From Bdellovibrionales bacterium (GTDB lineage Bacteria > Bdellovibrionota > Bdellovibrionia > Bdellovibrionales > UBA1609): a DNA stretch of 44,969 bases. The DNA lies in assembly GCA_028819545.1 (NCBI GenBank), contig JAPPLG010000029.1, positions 1-44,969 of the forward strand, written 5' to 3'. The notes beneath the pieces were generated by a model. That model was not told the DNA's origin. It searched no databases and was given only the letters and a program-made list of their open reading frames with translations. This document shows positions 16,406-24,751 of the stretch, one piece after another. The number at the start of each line of letters is the position of its first letter. Position 1 is the first letter of the stretch. Made by a program: the position numbers and the translations under genes.

Positions 16406-16767
16406 ATATAAAGAAAAATCAAAGTGACAGGTACAAAAAAAGAATGAAGAGTAAAGCAGTCATTCGGAAGAAAGTTTTTGGAACTGCTGAGCGTCCTCGG
16501 TTGGTTGTTTTTAGGAGTCATCGTCATATTTATGCGCAGTTGGTGGACGATACAGATCACAAAATATTGGCGGCCAGCAGTTCCTTAAAGTTCACTGAGG
16601 ATAAGAAAAGCGGGCGTGATAAAGCTGTGGATGTAGGTAAGTTGATGGCTGATCTGGCGAAGAAGAAGGGTATTAAAAAAGTTGTATTTGATCGAAACGG
16701 CTATGTTTATCATGGACGTATTCAATCTGTTGCAGAGGGGGCGAGAAAAGCCGGCTTGGTTTTTTAA
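16393..16767 (+). CDS. rplR: 50S ribosomal protein L18 (uL18)
   Basis: L18 binds 5S rRNA together with L5. The 124-residue product has [20 protein letters not shown], the RNA-binding signature, and [20 protein letters not shown] at the end. Its present ribosome site AAGAGG (16381-16386) belongs to the inserted repeat, not to rplF as elsewhere in the operon. Confidence 0.96.
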   Translation: MIRIYIKKNQSDRYKKRMKSKAVIRKKVFGTAERPRLVVFRSHRHIYAQLVDDTDHKILAASSSLKFTEDKKSGRDKAVDVGKLMADLAKKKGIKKVVFDRNGYVYHGRIQSVAEGARKAGLVF

Positions 16768-16775
16768 AAAGGGTG

Positions 16776-17279
16776 ATGAGTATGAAAGGGAATGAAGGAA
16801 GAGGTATGGATGAACAACAGTTCTTGGAAAGAGTGGTGTCTATTAACCGTGTCGCTAAAGTGGTTAAAGGGGGTCGTCGATTTTCTTTTTCTGCTTTGGT
16901 TGTTGTCGGCGACGGGCAGGGCAAAGTTGGTATTGGTTTGGGTAAAGCCAGTGAAGTGCCTGAATCCATCAGCAAAGCCGCCAGAGTGGCAAAGAAATTT
17001 TTAAAAACTGTGCCTTTGAAAGAAAACCGCACTTTAACTCATGAAGTGTTAGGTGAATTTGGTTCTTCCCGTGTCGTGCTGAAACCTGCTTCTCAGGGAA
17101 CAGGAGTGATTGCAGGAGGTCCTGTACGTGCAGTGTTGGAATGTATAGGAGTGAAGGATATTTTAACAAAAAGAGTTGGAAGCCGTAACCCTCATAATGT
17201 GGTCAAGGCAACTTTGAATGGTTTGAGTCAGCTCATGAGTGTCAAAAATAAGAAAAATAATAAGGAAGATAAAAAGTGA
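16776..17279 (+). CDS. rpsE: 30S ribosomal protein S5 (uS5)
   Basis: S5 affects decoding accuracy and mRNA unwinding. The 167-residue product has [19 protein letters not shown], the dsRNA-binding fold, and [19 protein letters not shown], then [22 protein letters not shown] 16776 and ATG 16782 are both plausible after AAAAAGGG; a GTG at 16773 also exists. The C-terminus is Lys/Asn-rich. Confidence 0.95.
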   Translation: MSMKGNEGRGMDEQQFLERVVSINRVAKVVKGGRRFSFSALVVVGDGQGKVGIGLGKASEVPESISKAARVAKKFLKTVPLKENRTLTHEVLGEFGSSRVVLKPASQGTGVIAGGPVRAVLECIGVKDILTKRVGSRNPHNVVKATLNGLSQLMSVKNKKNNKEDKK

Positions 17280-17446
17280 TTACAATTACATTAAAGAAAA
17301 GTCCCATTAGACGTACTCCTGAACAAAGGGAGGCTCTTCGTTGTTTGGGTTTAAGGAAGTTGAATCAGACTAAACAGGTGGCAGATAATCCATGCACTTG
17401 GGGGCAGATTCAAAAAGTAAAACATTTGTTGGAGTTAAAAAAATGA
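17276..17446 (+). CDS. rpmD: 50S ribosomal protein L30 (uL30)
   Basis: This short gene fits exactly between rpsE and rplO. It starts at a GTG overlapping the rpsE stop and ends in a TGA overlapping the rplO ATG. The 56-residue product reads [20 protein letters not shown], then a [15 protein letters not shown] block, and matches the L30 pattern (S-x-I-R...LGLRK.N). The size is normal. Confidence 0.9.
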   Translation: MITITLKKSPIRRTPEQREALRCLGLRKLNQTKQVADNPCTWGQIQKVKHLLELKK

Positions 17447-17892
17447 GTTTGTTATCAGAATTAAAACCTGCACATAGAAAAAAGTCCAAAAGACTGGGCC
17501 GTGGTAAAGGCAGTGGTAAGGGAGGAACTTCCACAAAGGGGCATAAAGGCCAAAAAGCCAGGGCTGGTGTGAATATTCCCAGAGGTTTTGAAGGCGGGCA
17601 AATGCCTTTGGTTCGTCGTCTTCCTAAATTTGGATTTACCAATGCGGATTTTAAAAAGGAATATGACATTGTAAATCTTTCTCAACTTTCCGAGTTGGAA
17701 GGAGAGCTTCGCATTGCAGATATGGTGCAAAAGAAAATAGTAAGAAAAAATAAAAAAGTTAAAGTACTGGGTCATGGTGATTTAAAAAAAGCTTTAACAG
17801 TGGAGGCTCATAAATTTAGCCGGTCGGCTAAAGAAAAAATTGAAAAACAAGGCGGTAAAGTTTTGGTTGTTTCAAAGACAGGTAAGGTTTGA
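17443..17892 (+). CDS. rplO: 50S ribosomal protein L15 (uL15)
   Basis: L15 is a late-assembly large-subunit protein. The start at 17443 gives [20 protein letters not shown], 149 residues; an upstream in-frame codon falls within rpmD and is rejected. The glycine-rich RGKGSGKGGTSTKGHKGQKA block and FEGGQMPLVRRLPKFGF are diagnostic. The stop overlaps secY (TGATG). Confidence 0.96.
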   Translation: MSLLSELKPAHRKKSKRLGRGKGSGKGGTSTKGHKGQKARAGVNIPRGFEGGQMPLVRRLPKFGFTNADFKKEYDIVNLSQLSELEGELRIADMVQKKIVRKNKKVKVLGHGDLKKALTVEAHKFSRSAKEKIEKQGGKVLVVSKTGKV

Positions 17893-19202
17893 TGTCCAAT
17901 TTATCATTTCCCAAGGATTTAAGAGACCGTATTTTATTTACTATTGCTGTTTTGGTTATTTACAGGGTGGGAGTTCAGGTTCCTACACCAGGTGTGGATA
18001 ATGAAGCAGTATTGTCTTTCTTTCGTGCTCAAGGAGGAGGGGTTTTTGGTCTCTTAAATACATTTACAGGTGGAGCTTTGGAGCAATTTAGTGTTTTTGC
18101 CTTGGGAATTATTCCCTACATTACAGCTTCCATTATTTTTCAACTGTTGCAGTCCGGTGTTCCTTATTTGGAGCAGTTAAAAAAAGAAGGGGAATCCGGC
18201 AGAACTAAAATCAATCAATACACTCGTTATGCTACAGTTCTTCTTTCTATTTTCCAGGGCTTTGGAATTTCCAGATTTTTAATGGCTTCCACCTCTCCGG
18301 AAGGACTGCCTTTGGTAGTGACTCCTTATTTTGGCCCGGTTCCATTTATTGTATTCACAATTATTACTCTGACTGCAGGAAGCTGTTTAATCATGTGGCT
18401 TGGAGAGAGAATTACTGAAAAAGGCGTGGGAAATGGCGCCAGTCTTATTATCTTTGCAGGTATTGCCGCAGGTATTCCTTCAGGAGCCGTCAATTTATTT
18501 CAAATGATTCGAAGCGGGGAAATGAGCGGTGGTTTGGGTTTAGGTTTAGTCTTATTTATGATTCTTGTAGTGGGAGTGATTATTTTTGTTGAAGCGGGGC
18601 AAAGAAGAATTCCAGTTCAATACTCTCAAAGAGCTATGGGCAAACAGCCTTCCACACAAAGCTCTCATTTGCCTTTGAAGTTAAATTTATCTGGGGTGAT
18701 TCCTCCTATTTTTGCATCCAGCTTATTGCTTTTTCCAACCACTTTAGCTCAGTATGTGGATGCTGAATGGCTACAGAATGCAGGGAGTTTTTTAGCTCCA
18801 GACTCTTCTATTTTTAATTTATTTTTTGTGGCTATGATTGTGTTCTTTTGCTTCTTCTATACGGAAGTGGTGTTTAATCCCACCGAGATGGCGGATAATT
18901 TAAAAAAATATGGTGGTTTTATTCCCGGGATTCGAGCCGGCCGGCATACAGCAGATTATGTGAAACGAGTGGTGGACCTGCTGACAGTCGGAGGTGCAAC
19001 TTATTTAAGTCTTGTATGTATTTTACCTACATTTTTAATTCAGCAGTTGAATACTCCTTTTTATTTTGGAGGCACCAGCTTGTTGATTTTAGTGGGCGTC
19101 GCCTTGGATACCACTCAACAAATTCAGTCTCATTTGCTTTCTGCTAAATATGAGGGGCTGGTCCGCGGTGTTCGGGTTCGAAGCAGGCGGGTTCAGTATT
19201 AA
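17892..19202 (+). CDS. secY: Preprotein translocase channel subunit SecY
   Basis: SecY is the membrane channel for protein export and insertion. The 436-residue product has ten hydrophobic segments. Signatures are VYRVGVQVPTPGVD near the start (as VIYRVGVQVPTPG), the plug and lateral-gate regions, the GNGASLIIFAGI block, YSQRAMGKQ, and FNPTEMADNLKKYGGFIPGI, the family's second signature. Start is ATG overlapping the rplO stop. Confidence 0.97.
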   Translation: MSNLSFPKDLRDRILFTIAVLVIYRVGVQVPTPGVDNEAVLSFFRAQGGGVFGLLNTFTGGALEQFSVFALGIIPYITASIIFQLLQSGVPYLEQLKKEGESGRTKINQYTRYATVLLSIFQGFGISRFLMASTSPEGLPLVVTPYFGPVPFIVFTIITLTAGSCLIMWLGERITEKGVGNGASLIIFAGIAAGIPSGAVNLFQMIRSGEMSGGLGLGLVLFMILVVGVIIFVEAGQRRIPVQYSQRAMGKQPSTQSSHLPLKLNLSGVIPPIFASSLLLFPTTLAQYVDAEWLQNAGSFLAPDSSIFNLFFVAMIVFFCFFYTEVVFNPTEMADNLKKYGGFIPGIRAGRHTADYVKRVVDLLTVGGATYLSLVCILPTFLIQQLNTPFYFGGTSLLILVGVALDTTQQIQSHLLSAKYEGLVRGVRVRSRRVQY

Positions 19203-19216
19203 AGAAGGAAAATTAA

Positions 19217-19849
19217 GTGTATTACTGTTTAATGGGTCCTCCGGGAGTTGGAAAGGGAACACAAGCTGTCTTTTTGTCAGAAAAGTATGGTTTAGAGCAT
19301 ATTAGCACCGGCAATTTACTCAGAGAGGCGGTGAGGCAGAAAACAAAACTGGGCCTTCAGGCACAAAATTATATGAATCAGGGATTATTGGTTCCGGATA
19401 ATTTAATGATAGCCCTTGTGGAAGAGGTTTTCCAAAAAGGTTTTATTTTGGATGGGTTTCCCCGCACAGTGCCTCAGGCTGAAGCTTTGGATTCATTAGT
19501 GAAGAGAAAGGGTTTGGCTTTAGATCAGGTGATCCTTTTAACTTTGGATGAGGAAGAGTTGGTTAAGCGGTTGACGGGCCGAAGAGTGGCTCCAAAAAGC
19601 GGGCGTGTTTACCATCTTTATTTCTCTCCTCCAAAAAAGGAGGGTGTTTGTGATGAGACAGGTGAGCCCTTGATTCAAAGAGAGGATGATAAGCTTGAAA
19701 TTGTTCGTCCGCGTTTGCAGAGGTATTTTGTAGAACAGAGCCCTTTAACGGCCTACTACAAAGAGAAGGGTCTTATTCGGGAGATTTCAGCAGAAGGCTC
19801 TCCTGAAGAAGTGAGACAGCGGCTTGAAGAATGCTTAAAAAAGAACTAG
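19217..19849 (+). CDS. adk: Adenylate kinase
   Basis: Adk interconverts ATP, ADP and AMP. The 210-residue product has the P-loop GPPGVGKGT (residues 7-15), STGNLLREAV, the AMP-site block FILDGFPRTVPQAEALD, and the lid RVAPKSGRVYHLYFSPPKKE. The lid has no four-cysteine zinc site, so it is the Gram-negative type. The start is GTG after GAAGGAA. secY-adk adjacency is common in proteobacteria. Confidence 0.96.
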   Translation: MYYCLMGPPGVGKGTQAVFLSEKYGLEHISTGNLLREAVRQKTKLGLQAQNYMNQGLLVPDNLMIALVEEVFQKGFILDGFPRTVPQAEALDSLVKRKGLALDQVILLTLDEEELVKRLTGRRVAPKSGRVYHLYFSPPKKEGVCDETGEPLIQREDDKLEIVRPRLQRYFVEQSPLTAYYKEKGLIREISAEGSPEEVRQRLEECLKKN

Positions 19850-19916
19850 ATATTTACTACTTTGGGGTTTTTATGTTACTCAATACTTGCAAAATTTATG
19901 AGAATAGGGGTAAAAA

Positions 19917-20030
19917 GTGAAAGTTCGCGCTTCTGTAAAAAAAATATGTAAAGATTGTCGTGTTGTGCGCAGATGGGGTTTGGTCTGTGTGATCTGTAAA
20001 AACCCCAAACATAAACAAAGGCAGGGTTAA
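19917..20030 (+). CDS. rpmJ: 50S ribosomal protein L36 (bL36), zinc form
   Basis: This short gene runs from a GTG after AGGGG and stops directly before rpsM. The 37-residue product is [19 protein letters not shown]..., with Cys11-Cys14 and Cys24-Cys27 plus a C-terminal His, the zinc ribbon of the C+ form. It has no infA beside it, unlike most bacterial clusters. Confidence 0.95.
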   Translation: MKVRASVKKICKDCRVVRRWGLVCVICKNPKHKQRQG

Positions 20031-20414
20031 GTGGCTCGTATAGCTGGTGTGGATTTACCAAAAAATAAAAGAGTGGAAGTGGCTCTTACTTACATCTACG
20101 GGATCGGACGTACACGCGCCGGTGAGATTTGTAAAAAAGTGGGCTTTGAACCTTCTTTAAGAGTGCATCAGTTGACAGATGATCATGTGGCCAGTCTTCG
20201 GACTGTACTAGAAAAAGGTTACCGTGTGGAGGGGGATGTCCGCCGTGAAGTGGGGCTTTCCATTAAGAGGTTTATGGATATTGGATGTTATAAGGGAATT
20301 CGTCATCGAAAAGGTTTGCCTGTTAGGGGTCAAAGCACCAGACAGAACGCCCGCACTCGAAAAGGTCCAAAGAAGACAGTTGCCAATAAAAAACAATCTG
20401 TTTCTAAAACTTAG
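20031..20414 (+). CDS. rpsM: 30S ribosomal protein S13 (uS13)
   Basis: S13 bridges the small-subunit head to the large subunit. The 127-residue product starts [18 protein letters not shown], then [14 protein letters not shown] and [20 protein letters not shown]. It begins with GTG one base after the rpmJ stop. The Lys-rich tail ends QSVSKT. Confidence 0.97.
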   Translation: MARIAGVDLPKNKRVEVALTYIYGIGRTRAGEICKKVGFEPSLRVHQLTDDHVASLRTVLEKGYRVEGDVRREVGLSIKRFMDIGCYKGIRHRKGLPVRGQSTRQNARTRKGPKKTVANKKQSVSKT

Positions 20415-20422
20415 GAAATATT

Positions 20423-20809
20423 ATGTCTGTTAGAAAACCAAAAAAGAAAAAAGAGAAAAAAAATATTCCACAAGGGCTTTGTTACATTCAAGCCAGTTTT
20501 GGCAATACCTTAGTGACTTTTACAGATCCCTCAGGGAATGCTCTTTGTTGGTCTTCCTCCGGTCTTTTGGGTTTTAAAGGGAGTCGTAAGGGAACTCCGT
20601 TTGTTGCTCAAGCTGTCGCAGAGGATGCAGTGAAGAAAGCAAAAGAATGTGGAGTGCAGGCTGTGGATGTTTTCTTGAAAGGGCCTGGGAGCGGACGAGA
20701 GATGACAGTGCGGACTATTGCTTCTATGGGTATAAAGATTCATTCACTTAGAGATGTAACTCCGATTCCACATAACGGTTGTAGACCACCAAAAAGAAGG
20801 AGGATTTAA
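20423..20809 (+). CDS. rpsK: 30S ribosomal protein S11 (uS11)
   Basis: S11 lies on the platform beside the E site. The 128-residue product has [40 protein letters not shown] and [19 protein letters not shown] at the end (here [15 protein letters not shown]). The next gene is rpoA; the rpsD usual in many bacteria is absent, as in Alphaproteobacteria. Confidence 0.97.
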   Translation: MSVRKPKKKKEKKNIPQGLCYIQASFGNTLVTFTDPSGNALCWSSSGLLGFKGSRKGTPFVAQAVAEDAVKKAKECGVQAVDVFLKGPGSGREMTVRTIASMGIKIHSLRDVTPIPHNGCRPPKRRRI

Positions 20810-20814
20810 AGACA

Positions 20815-22011
20815 ATGGAAAAGATGGATATAAAAGATCATTATTACAAATATTGGACAGGTTTGATTAAACCTAAAGGTTTGGATATTGATCACAAAAG
20901 TTTAACGGACAACTATGGTAAATTTTCTATTCGCCCTTTAGAAAGGGGTTACGGCCTGACTTTAGGGAATGCGATTCGAAGAGTTTTATTAAATTCTATG
21001 ATGGGCTCTGCTATTTCTGCTGTAAAGTTTGAAGGGGTTGTTCATGAGTTTACAACACTTCCGGGTGTCTTGGAGGATGTTACAGATATTATTTTAAATT
21101 TAAAGCAGGTGCGGTTTCGTCAGGATAATTCTGAAGAACATTTTTTAAAAATTGAAAAAACAGAAAAAGGCCCTGTTACGGCCGGAGATATCAAAGTGAC
21201 TCCGGATATTGAAGTATTAAACCCGGATCAGCATATTGCAACTGTTGGAGATAACGCTCGTTTTTCTGCTGAAATATTGGTGACTTTTGATCGGGGGTAT
21301 ATCCAGGCTGATGAATCCAATAGAACACTTCCTGTAGGATATGTCGGGGTGGATGCCATTCACAGTCCTATTCGGCGTGTAAACTACAGTGTGGGGAGCG
21401 CTCGTGTTGGACAAAGAACGGATTATGACTCCTTGGTTATTGAAGTATGGACGGATGGTTCCATTAAATCCGTTGAGGCTATTCCTTTAGGGTACAAAAT
21501 TTTAAAAGAGCAACTGCAGGTCTTTATCAACTTTGATGAAAATGTAGAGCCTGTTCAAAAAGAAGAAGATGAAGATAAACGGCAGTTTAATGAAACACTG
21601 TTTAGACCTGTTGAGGACTTGGAGCTTTCTGTAAGAAGCGCCAACTGTTTGAAAAATGCAAAGATTCGTATCATTGGAGACTTAGTGACAAAGTCCGAGC
21701 AGGATATGCTTAAGACTAAAAACTTTGGACGAAAATCTTTGAATGAAATTAAAGATATTCTCAAACCTATGGGGCTTGGTTTAGGTATGGTGATTGAAGG
21801 CTGGCCTCCTAAAAATTTAAAAACTCTTGGTGCTCCTGAAGCTGTTCAGTCTGCCGGTTACTCTACCTCTTCTTATGCAGAGTCAGAGCCTGCACAATCT
21901 GCTCCGGCAGAAACGCCAGTTGTTGAAGATATTGATATCAATGATGAAGAAGATGATGATAATAATGATGCAGGCCTTGGTTCACCTGCCTCTGAAGAGG
22001 AAAACCAGTGA
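20815..22011 (+). CDS. rpoA: RNA polymerase alpha subunit with acidic tail
   Basis: Alpha dimerises to seed RNA polymerase assembly; its C-terminal domain binds UP elements and activators. The N-terminal domain includes [20 protein letters not shown] and the core [16 protein letters not shown]. The C-terminal domain has [16 protein letters not shown] and [16 protein letters not shown]. The 398-residue length exceeds the usual 320-340 because of a tail from about residue 335, first Ser/Ala/Glu-rich and then strongly acidic ([12 protein letters not shown]). Ribosome site AAGGAGG lies 11 bases before the ATG. Confidence 0.97.
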   Translation: MEKMDIKDHYYKYWTGLIKPKGLDIDHKSLTDNYGKFSIRPLERGYGLTLGNAIRRVLLNSMMGSAISAVKFEGVVHEFTTLPGVLEDVTDIILNLKQVRFRQDNSEEHFLKIEKTEKGPVTAGDIKVTPDIEVLNPDQHIATVGDNARFSAEILVTFDRGYIQADESNRTLPVGYVGVDAIHSPIRRVNYSVGSARVGQRTDYDSLVIEVWTDGSIKSVEAIPLGYKILKEQLQVFINFDENVEPVQKEEDEDKRQFNETLFRPVEDLELSVRSANCLKNAKIRIIGDLVTKSEQDMLKTKNFGRKSLNEIKDILKPMGLGLGMVIEGWPPKNLKTLGAPEAVQSAGYSTSSYAESEPAQSAPAETPVVEDIDINDEEDDDNNDAGLGSPASEEENQ

Positions 22012-22502
22012 GGCATCGTCATCAAAAGCATTCGTCCTTTGGACTCAAGTCAGGGCCTCGCAAATCTTTGATTCGTGGCTTGGTGCAATCTTTGGTGGTT
22101 CATGAGAGGATTAAAACAACTTTGCCTCGAGCAAGATCTGCCCAGCGTTTTGTGGAAAAAGCTGTGACTTTGGGAAAAAAGGGAGGCTTACCTGAAAGAC
22201 GCTTATTGCTTTCTCGTTTATCAAATGCAAGTGCAGTTTCAAAAATTATGGATCAACTCAGCAGTCGTTTTAAAGATCGTGCGGGAGGCTTTACTCGTAT
22301 GATAAAACTGGGTCAAAGAGCGGGAGATCAGGCTGAGATGGTGTATTTGGAATTTGTTGATTATGATCCTAATCAGGCATTGAGCAAAGAGACAAAAGAC
22401 GCCTCTGATGTCAAAAGACAATCTTATTTAAAAAAGAAAAAAACTAAAAAGAGAATTAGAAAAATTCAACAACACTCCAGACGAGTGAACCGTCCTGAAT
22501 AA
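22008..22502 (+). CDS. rplQ: 50S ribosomal protein L17 (bL17)
   Basis: L17 sits near the tunnel exit. The 164-residue product starts [20 protein letters not shown] and continues LVVHERIKTTLPRARSAQRFVEK (core: ERIKTTLPRAR). A roughly 40-residue Lys/Arg-rich C-terminal tail is longer than usual. The GTG start overlaps the rpoA stop; this is the last ribosomal gene of the cluster. Confidence 0.95.
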   Translation: MRHRHQKHSSFGLKSGPRKSLIRGLVQSLVVHERIKTTLPRARSAQRFVEKAVTLGKKGGLPERRLLLSRLSNASAVSKIMDQLSSRFKDRAGGFTRMIKLGQRAGDQAEMVYLEFVDYDPNQALSKETKDASDVKRQSYLKKKKTKKRIRKIQQHSRRVNRPE

Positions 22503-22512
22503 TTATTTTTCT

Positions 22513-23049
22513 ATGAAAAAATCCAAATACATTCTTGATTCAGTCATGTTTTCCATCTTGATACTGCTGGTGGGTGCGGTGATATGGTTTTCATTAAAAA
22601 GAGAGGAACTGCCTGAAAGACTGCAAAATATAGAGCATATGCAGACAGGGGGTTTAAACTTTTATTTTCGGGGTTTGAATCAAAAAGACTACTACTTAGA
22701 TGATTTTCAGGGAAAAGTCGTTTTGGTTAATATTTGGGCCACTTGGTGTTTGCCTTGTGTGGAAGAACTGCCTTCTCTTATAAAGTTAGCTCAATCATTT
22801 CCGGATAAACTGGTTATCATTGCTGTTACACAGGAAGATATGTCTGTTGTTCAGAATTTTATAAAGCAGTTTGGTAAACCTGGTAAAAATTTTATTGTAG
22901 GTATTAGTCATGAAGTTTTTAAGGTCTTTGCTCCAAAGGCTTTGCCGGAGTCTTACCTTTTAGATCGGGAAGGGAAGCTTTCGGAAAAGATACTGGGCCC
23001 GAGGATATGGGACAGTTTTGAATGGCAAAGCAAGATTAAACAAATTTAA
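22513..23049 (+). CDS. Membrane-anchored thioredoxin-like protein (TlpA/ResA type)
   Basis: This product probably acts in the periplasm as a thiol oxidoreductase, for example in cytochrome c maturation or general reduction. It has 178 residues: one transmembrane anchor near residues 9-27, then the thioredoxin fold. The active site is ATWCLPC (Cys79 and Cys82), and the cis-proline region is ALPESYLLDREG. It follows rplQ by ten bases and may be the last gene transcribed with the ribosomal cluster. The partner substrate is not evident. Confidence 0.88.
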   Translation: MKKSKYILDSVMFSILILLVGAVIWFSLKREELPERLQNIEHMQTGGLNFYFRGLNQKDYYLDDFQGKVVLVNIWATWCLPCVEELPSLIKLAQSFPDKLVIIAVTQEDMSVVQNFIKQFGKPGKNFIVGISHEVFKVFAPKALPESYLLDREGKLSEKILGPRIWDSFEWQSKIKQI

Positions 23050-23193
23050 TCTGTACAGTATATCACCATACCATCCTTTTAGGCATGAAGACGAAGCAGT
23101 ACAGAGCCAATCAAAGCTACTGAGCGAAGGCTTACATGGGGTCCTAAAGATTCCCTGAAAATAAAAAATCAATTTAAAAGAATGTAAGATCAG

Positions 23194-23314
23194 AATAAAC
23201 CACTTTGTATAAGAGGTTCAAACGAGTTCGGCTTTGATCGCAGAGCGGATTGAGGTCCGCTCTGCGGCAAAACGCATGTTTGAGCTTTGAGCTTCTTATA
23301 CAAAGTGGTTTATT
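23194..23314. repeat. 121-bp long inverted repeat (hairpin element)
   Basis: The outer arms, 23194-23216 and 23292-23314, are complementary at 22 of 23 positions and begin AATAAACCACTTTGTATAAG. TCAAAC/GTTTGA pair further in, and the apex is a perfect 10-bp stem GCAGAGCGGA/TCCGCTCTGC with a 6-nt loop. No T-run follows. It could be a miniature transposon-like repeat, a structured RNA or an unusual terminator. Confidence 0.85.
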
Positions 23315-23401
23315 CATTTCATATATTAATGAAAATTTTACATACTAAAATTATAACTGCATAGAGATGATGTTATTTCTTATTCTTAAGATGTGATTTT
23401 T

Positions 23402-23430
23402 TTGAAAAAATCCTTCTTTCTTGTGATACT
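23402..23430 (+). promoter_or_regulatory. Putative promoter giving a near-leaderless transcript
   Basis: TTGAAA (23402-23407), 17 bases and GATACT (23425-23430) lie just before the ATG at 23439. The predicted start of transcription falls within two or three bases of that ATG, and no ribosome site is present. Confidence 0.45.
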
Positions 23431-23438
23431 GTTTTTCT

Positions 23439-23744
23439 ATGAAAAACTGTTATTTTTTAATTATTTGTAAGCTGGTTGTTTTATTCTACTCTCCTTTGGT
23501 GTTGGCAGATCGATTAACATTGGAAGAGATGCCTAAAGCTATTGAAGATTATAATAAGGAGGCATCCAAAGAAAAAAAGATTACATCTGCGCGATCTTAT
23601 AATCAATTTCAAGATCAAATTTCAGGGGCTCCTTCATGGCCAACTTTATACCGAGAGCATGTAGAGGTATTTGGAACAGGGGAAAGGTTGTCAAAATATC
23701 TTTTTGGAAATTGTGAAAGTACAATGACTAGTTTAAATGAATAA
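23439..23744 (+). CDS. Small exported protein of unknown function
   Basis: I do not recognise this 101-residue product. A signal peptide is clear (hydrophobic residues 5-20, ending VLA-D). The mature part is hydrophilic, with a helix-like LTLEEMPKAIEDYNKEASKE stretch and a single cysteine near the end. It is isolated between the long inverted repeat and the convergent SGNH hydrolase, and it may be a truncated gene. Confidence 0.55.
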   Translation: MKNCYFLIICKLVVLFYSPLVLADRLTLEEMPKAIEDYNKEASKEKKITSARSYNQFQDQISGAPSWPTLYREHVEVFGTGERLSKYLFGNCESTMTSLNE

Positions 23745-23761
23745 ATGTCTCTACTTTTATA

Positions 23762-24484
23762 TTAGTTGTAGAATTTTCTAAAATAGGGATAAATTGTTTC
23801 TGTCATGACTTTGTGCCCTTTTCCGTTAGGGTGAATCAGGTCAGGTAAATTAAGATCAGGGTTTCCGGCCACTCCTTCCAATAAAAAAGGAATATAAGTA
23901 ACATTATTTTTTTGAGCGAGACTTTTAAAAATTCTCTCAAAAGCTTCTGTGTATTCTTCTCCGTAATTCATAGGAATTTTTAAGCCGGCCAGTATCACTA
24001 AGATATTGTTTGAGCGAGCCAGATCAATCATATTTTGCAGATTTTTTTTAATTGTGTCTATGGGGGTGCCTCTTAACCCGTCATTAGAACCTAAAGAAAT
24101 AAACACAACATGGGGTTTTAATCGCAGGTATTTTTTTAATCGGTTTACTCCGGAGCTGGTTGTGGAACCGCTGATGCCAGCATTGATCACCTGAGTTTTA
24201 TATCTTGGAAACTCCTTATTTAAACGTGCTTCCAGTAAGTGGGGATAGGCCTCCTGTGAACTGAGTTGATAGCCTTCAGTCAAAGAATCCCCTAAAGCTA
24301 TAAAGATTTTTTTAGGTTTGGAAGGAGGTGAAGTATTGTGTTCAGAGTTTGTTTGATTTTGTACGGATGGAGGAGTGGATACTGTAACTTTAGGAGAGTT
24401 TTTTGTTTGGGAGAAACTAATAAACGCAGCTCCTAATAAAAATATAGGGCCTATTATTCTGATCATTTGAAATGTTTTATTCAT
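23762..24484 (-). CDS. SGNH/GDSL hydrolase, TesA-like (arylesterase/acyl-CoA thioesterase I)
   Basis: This envelope-exported esterase probably cleaves acyl esters or thioesters. The 240-residue product has a signal anchor near residues 8-25 and a Pro/Ser/Thr linker, then block I ALGDSLTEGY (nucleophile Ser67), block II NAGISGSTT with Gly, block III LGSNDGLRG with Asn, and block V DLIHPNGKGH (Asp215, His218). The ATG at 24484 puts the anchor at the N-terminus; a longer frame upstream adds 60 unrelated residues. The gene converges on the small exported protein upstream. Confidence 0.88.
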   Translation of the reverse strand: MNKTFQMIRIIGPIFLLGAAFISFSQTKNSPKVTVSTPPSVQNQTNSEHNTSPPSKPKKIFIALGDSLTEGYQLSSQEAYPHLLEARLNKEFPRYKTQVINAGISGSTTSSGVNRLKKYLRLKPHVVFISLGSNDGLRGTPIDTIKKNLQNMIDLARSNNILVILAGLKIPMNYGEEYTEAFERIFKSLAQKNNVTYIPFLLEGVAGNPDLNLPDLIHPNGKGHKVMTETIYPYFRKFYN

Positions 24485-24751
24485 TTTATAAAATATAGTA
24501 AGTTTTTTAAAATTCTGCAACCTGTAAGAATAAGGTTTATTATTTGTTTTATGCCACTCACAAATTCTGTTTAATATAGAATATTTTGTTTTTCCAAGTT
24601 TTTGTTCTGAGCTTTTTCTTGTAAAATACCAGCAATTTGTTAAAGTATGAAGTAGTGTCATCAAAGATTTATTAAGATATCTTATTTATTTAAAATAAAC
24701 CTGTATATGACAAAATTTAATAGGTATTTGTAATATCCTGGGGGCTTTTCT

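Larger units (their letters stand above)
23050..23438. other. Intergenic region with long inverted repeat
   Basis: No gene is supported in these 389 bases. They hold the inverted repeat at 23194-23314 and the promoter at 23402-23430. Bases 23050-23190 show no clear signal. No canonical terminator with a T-run was seen for the ribosomal cluster. Confidence 0.6.
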
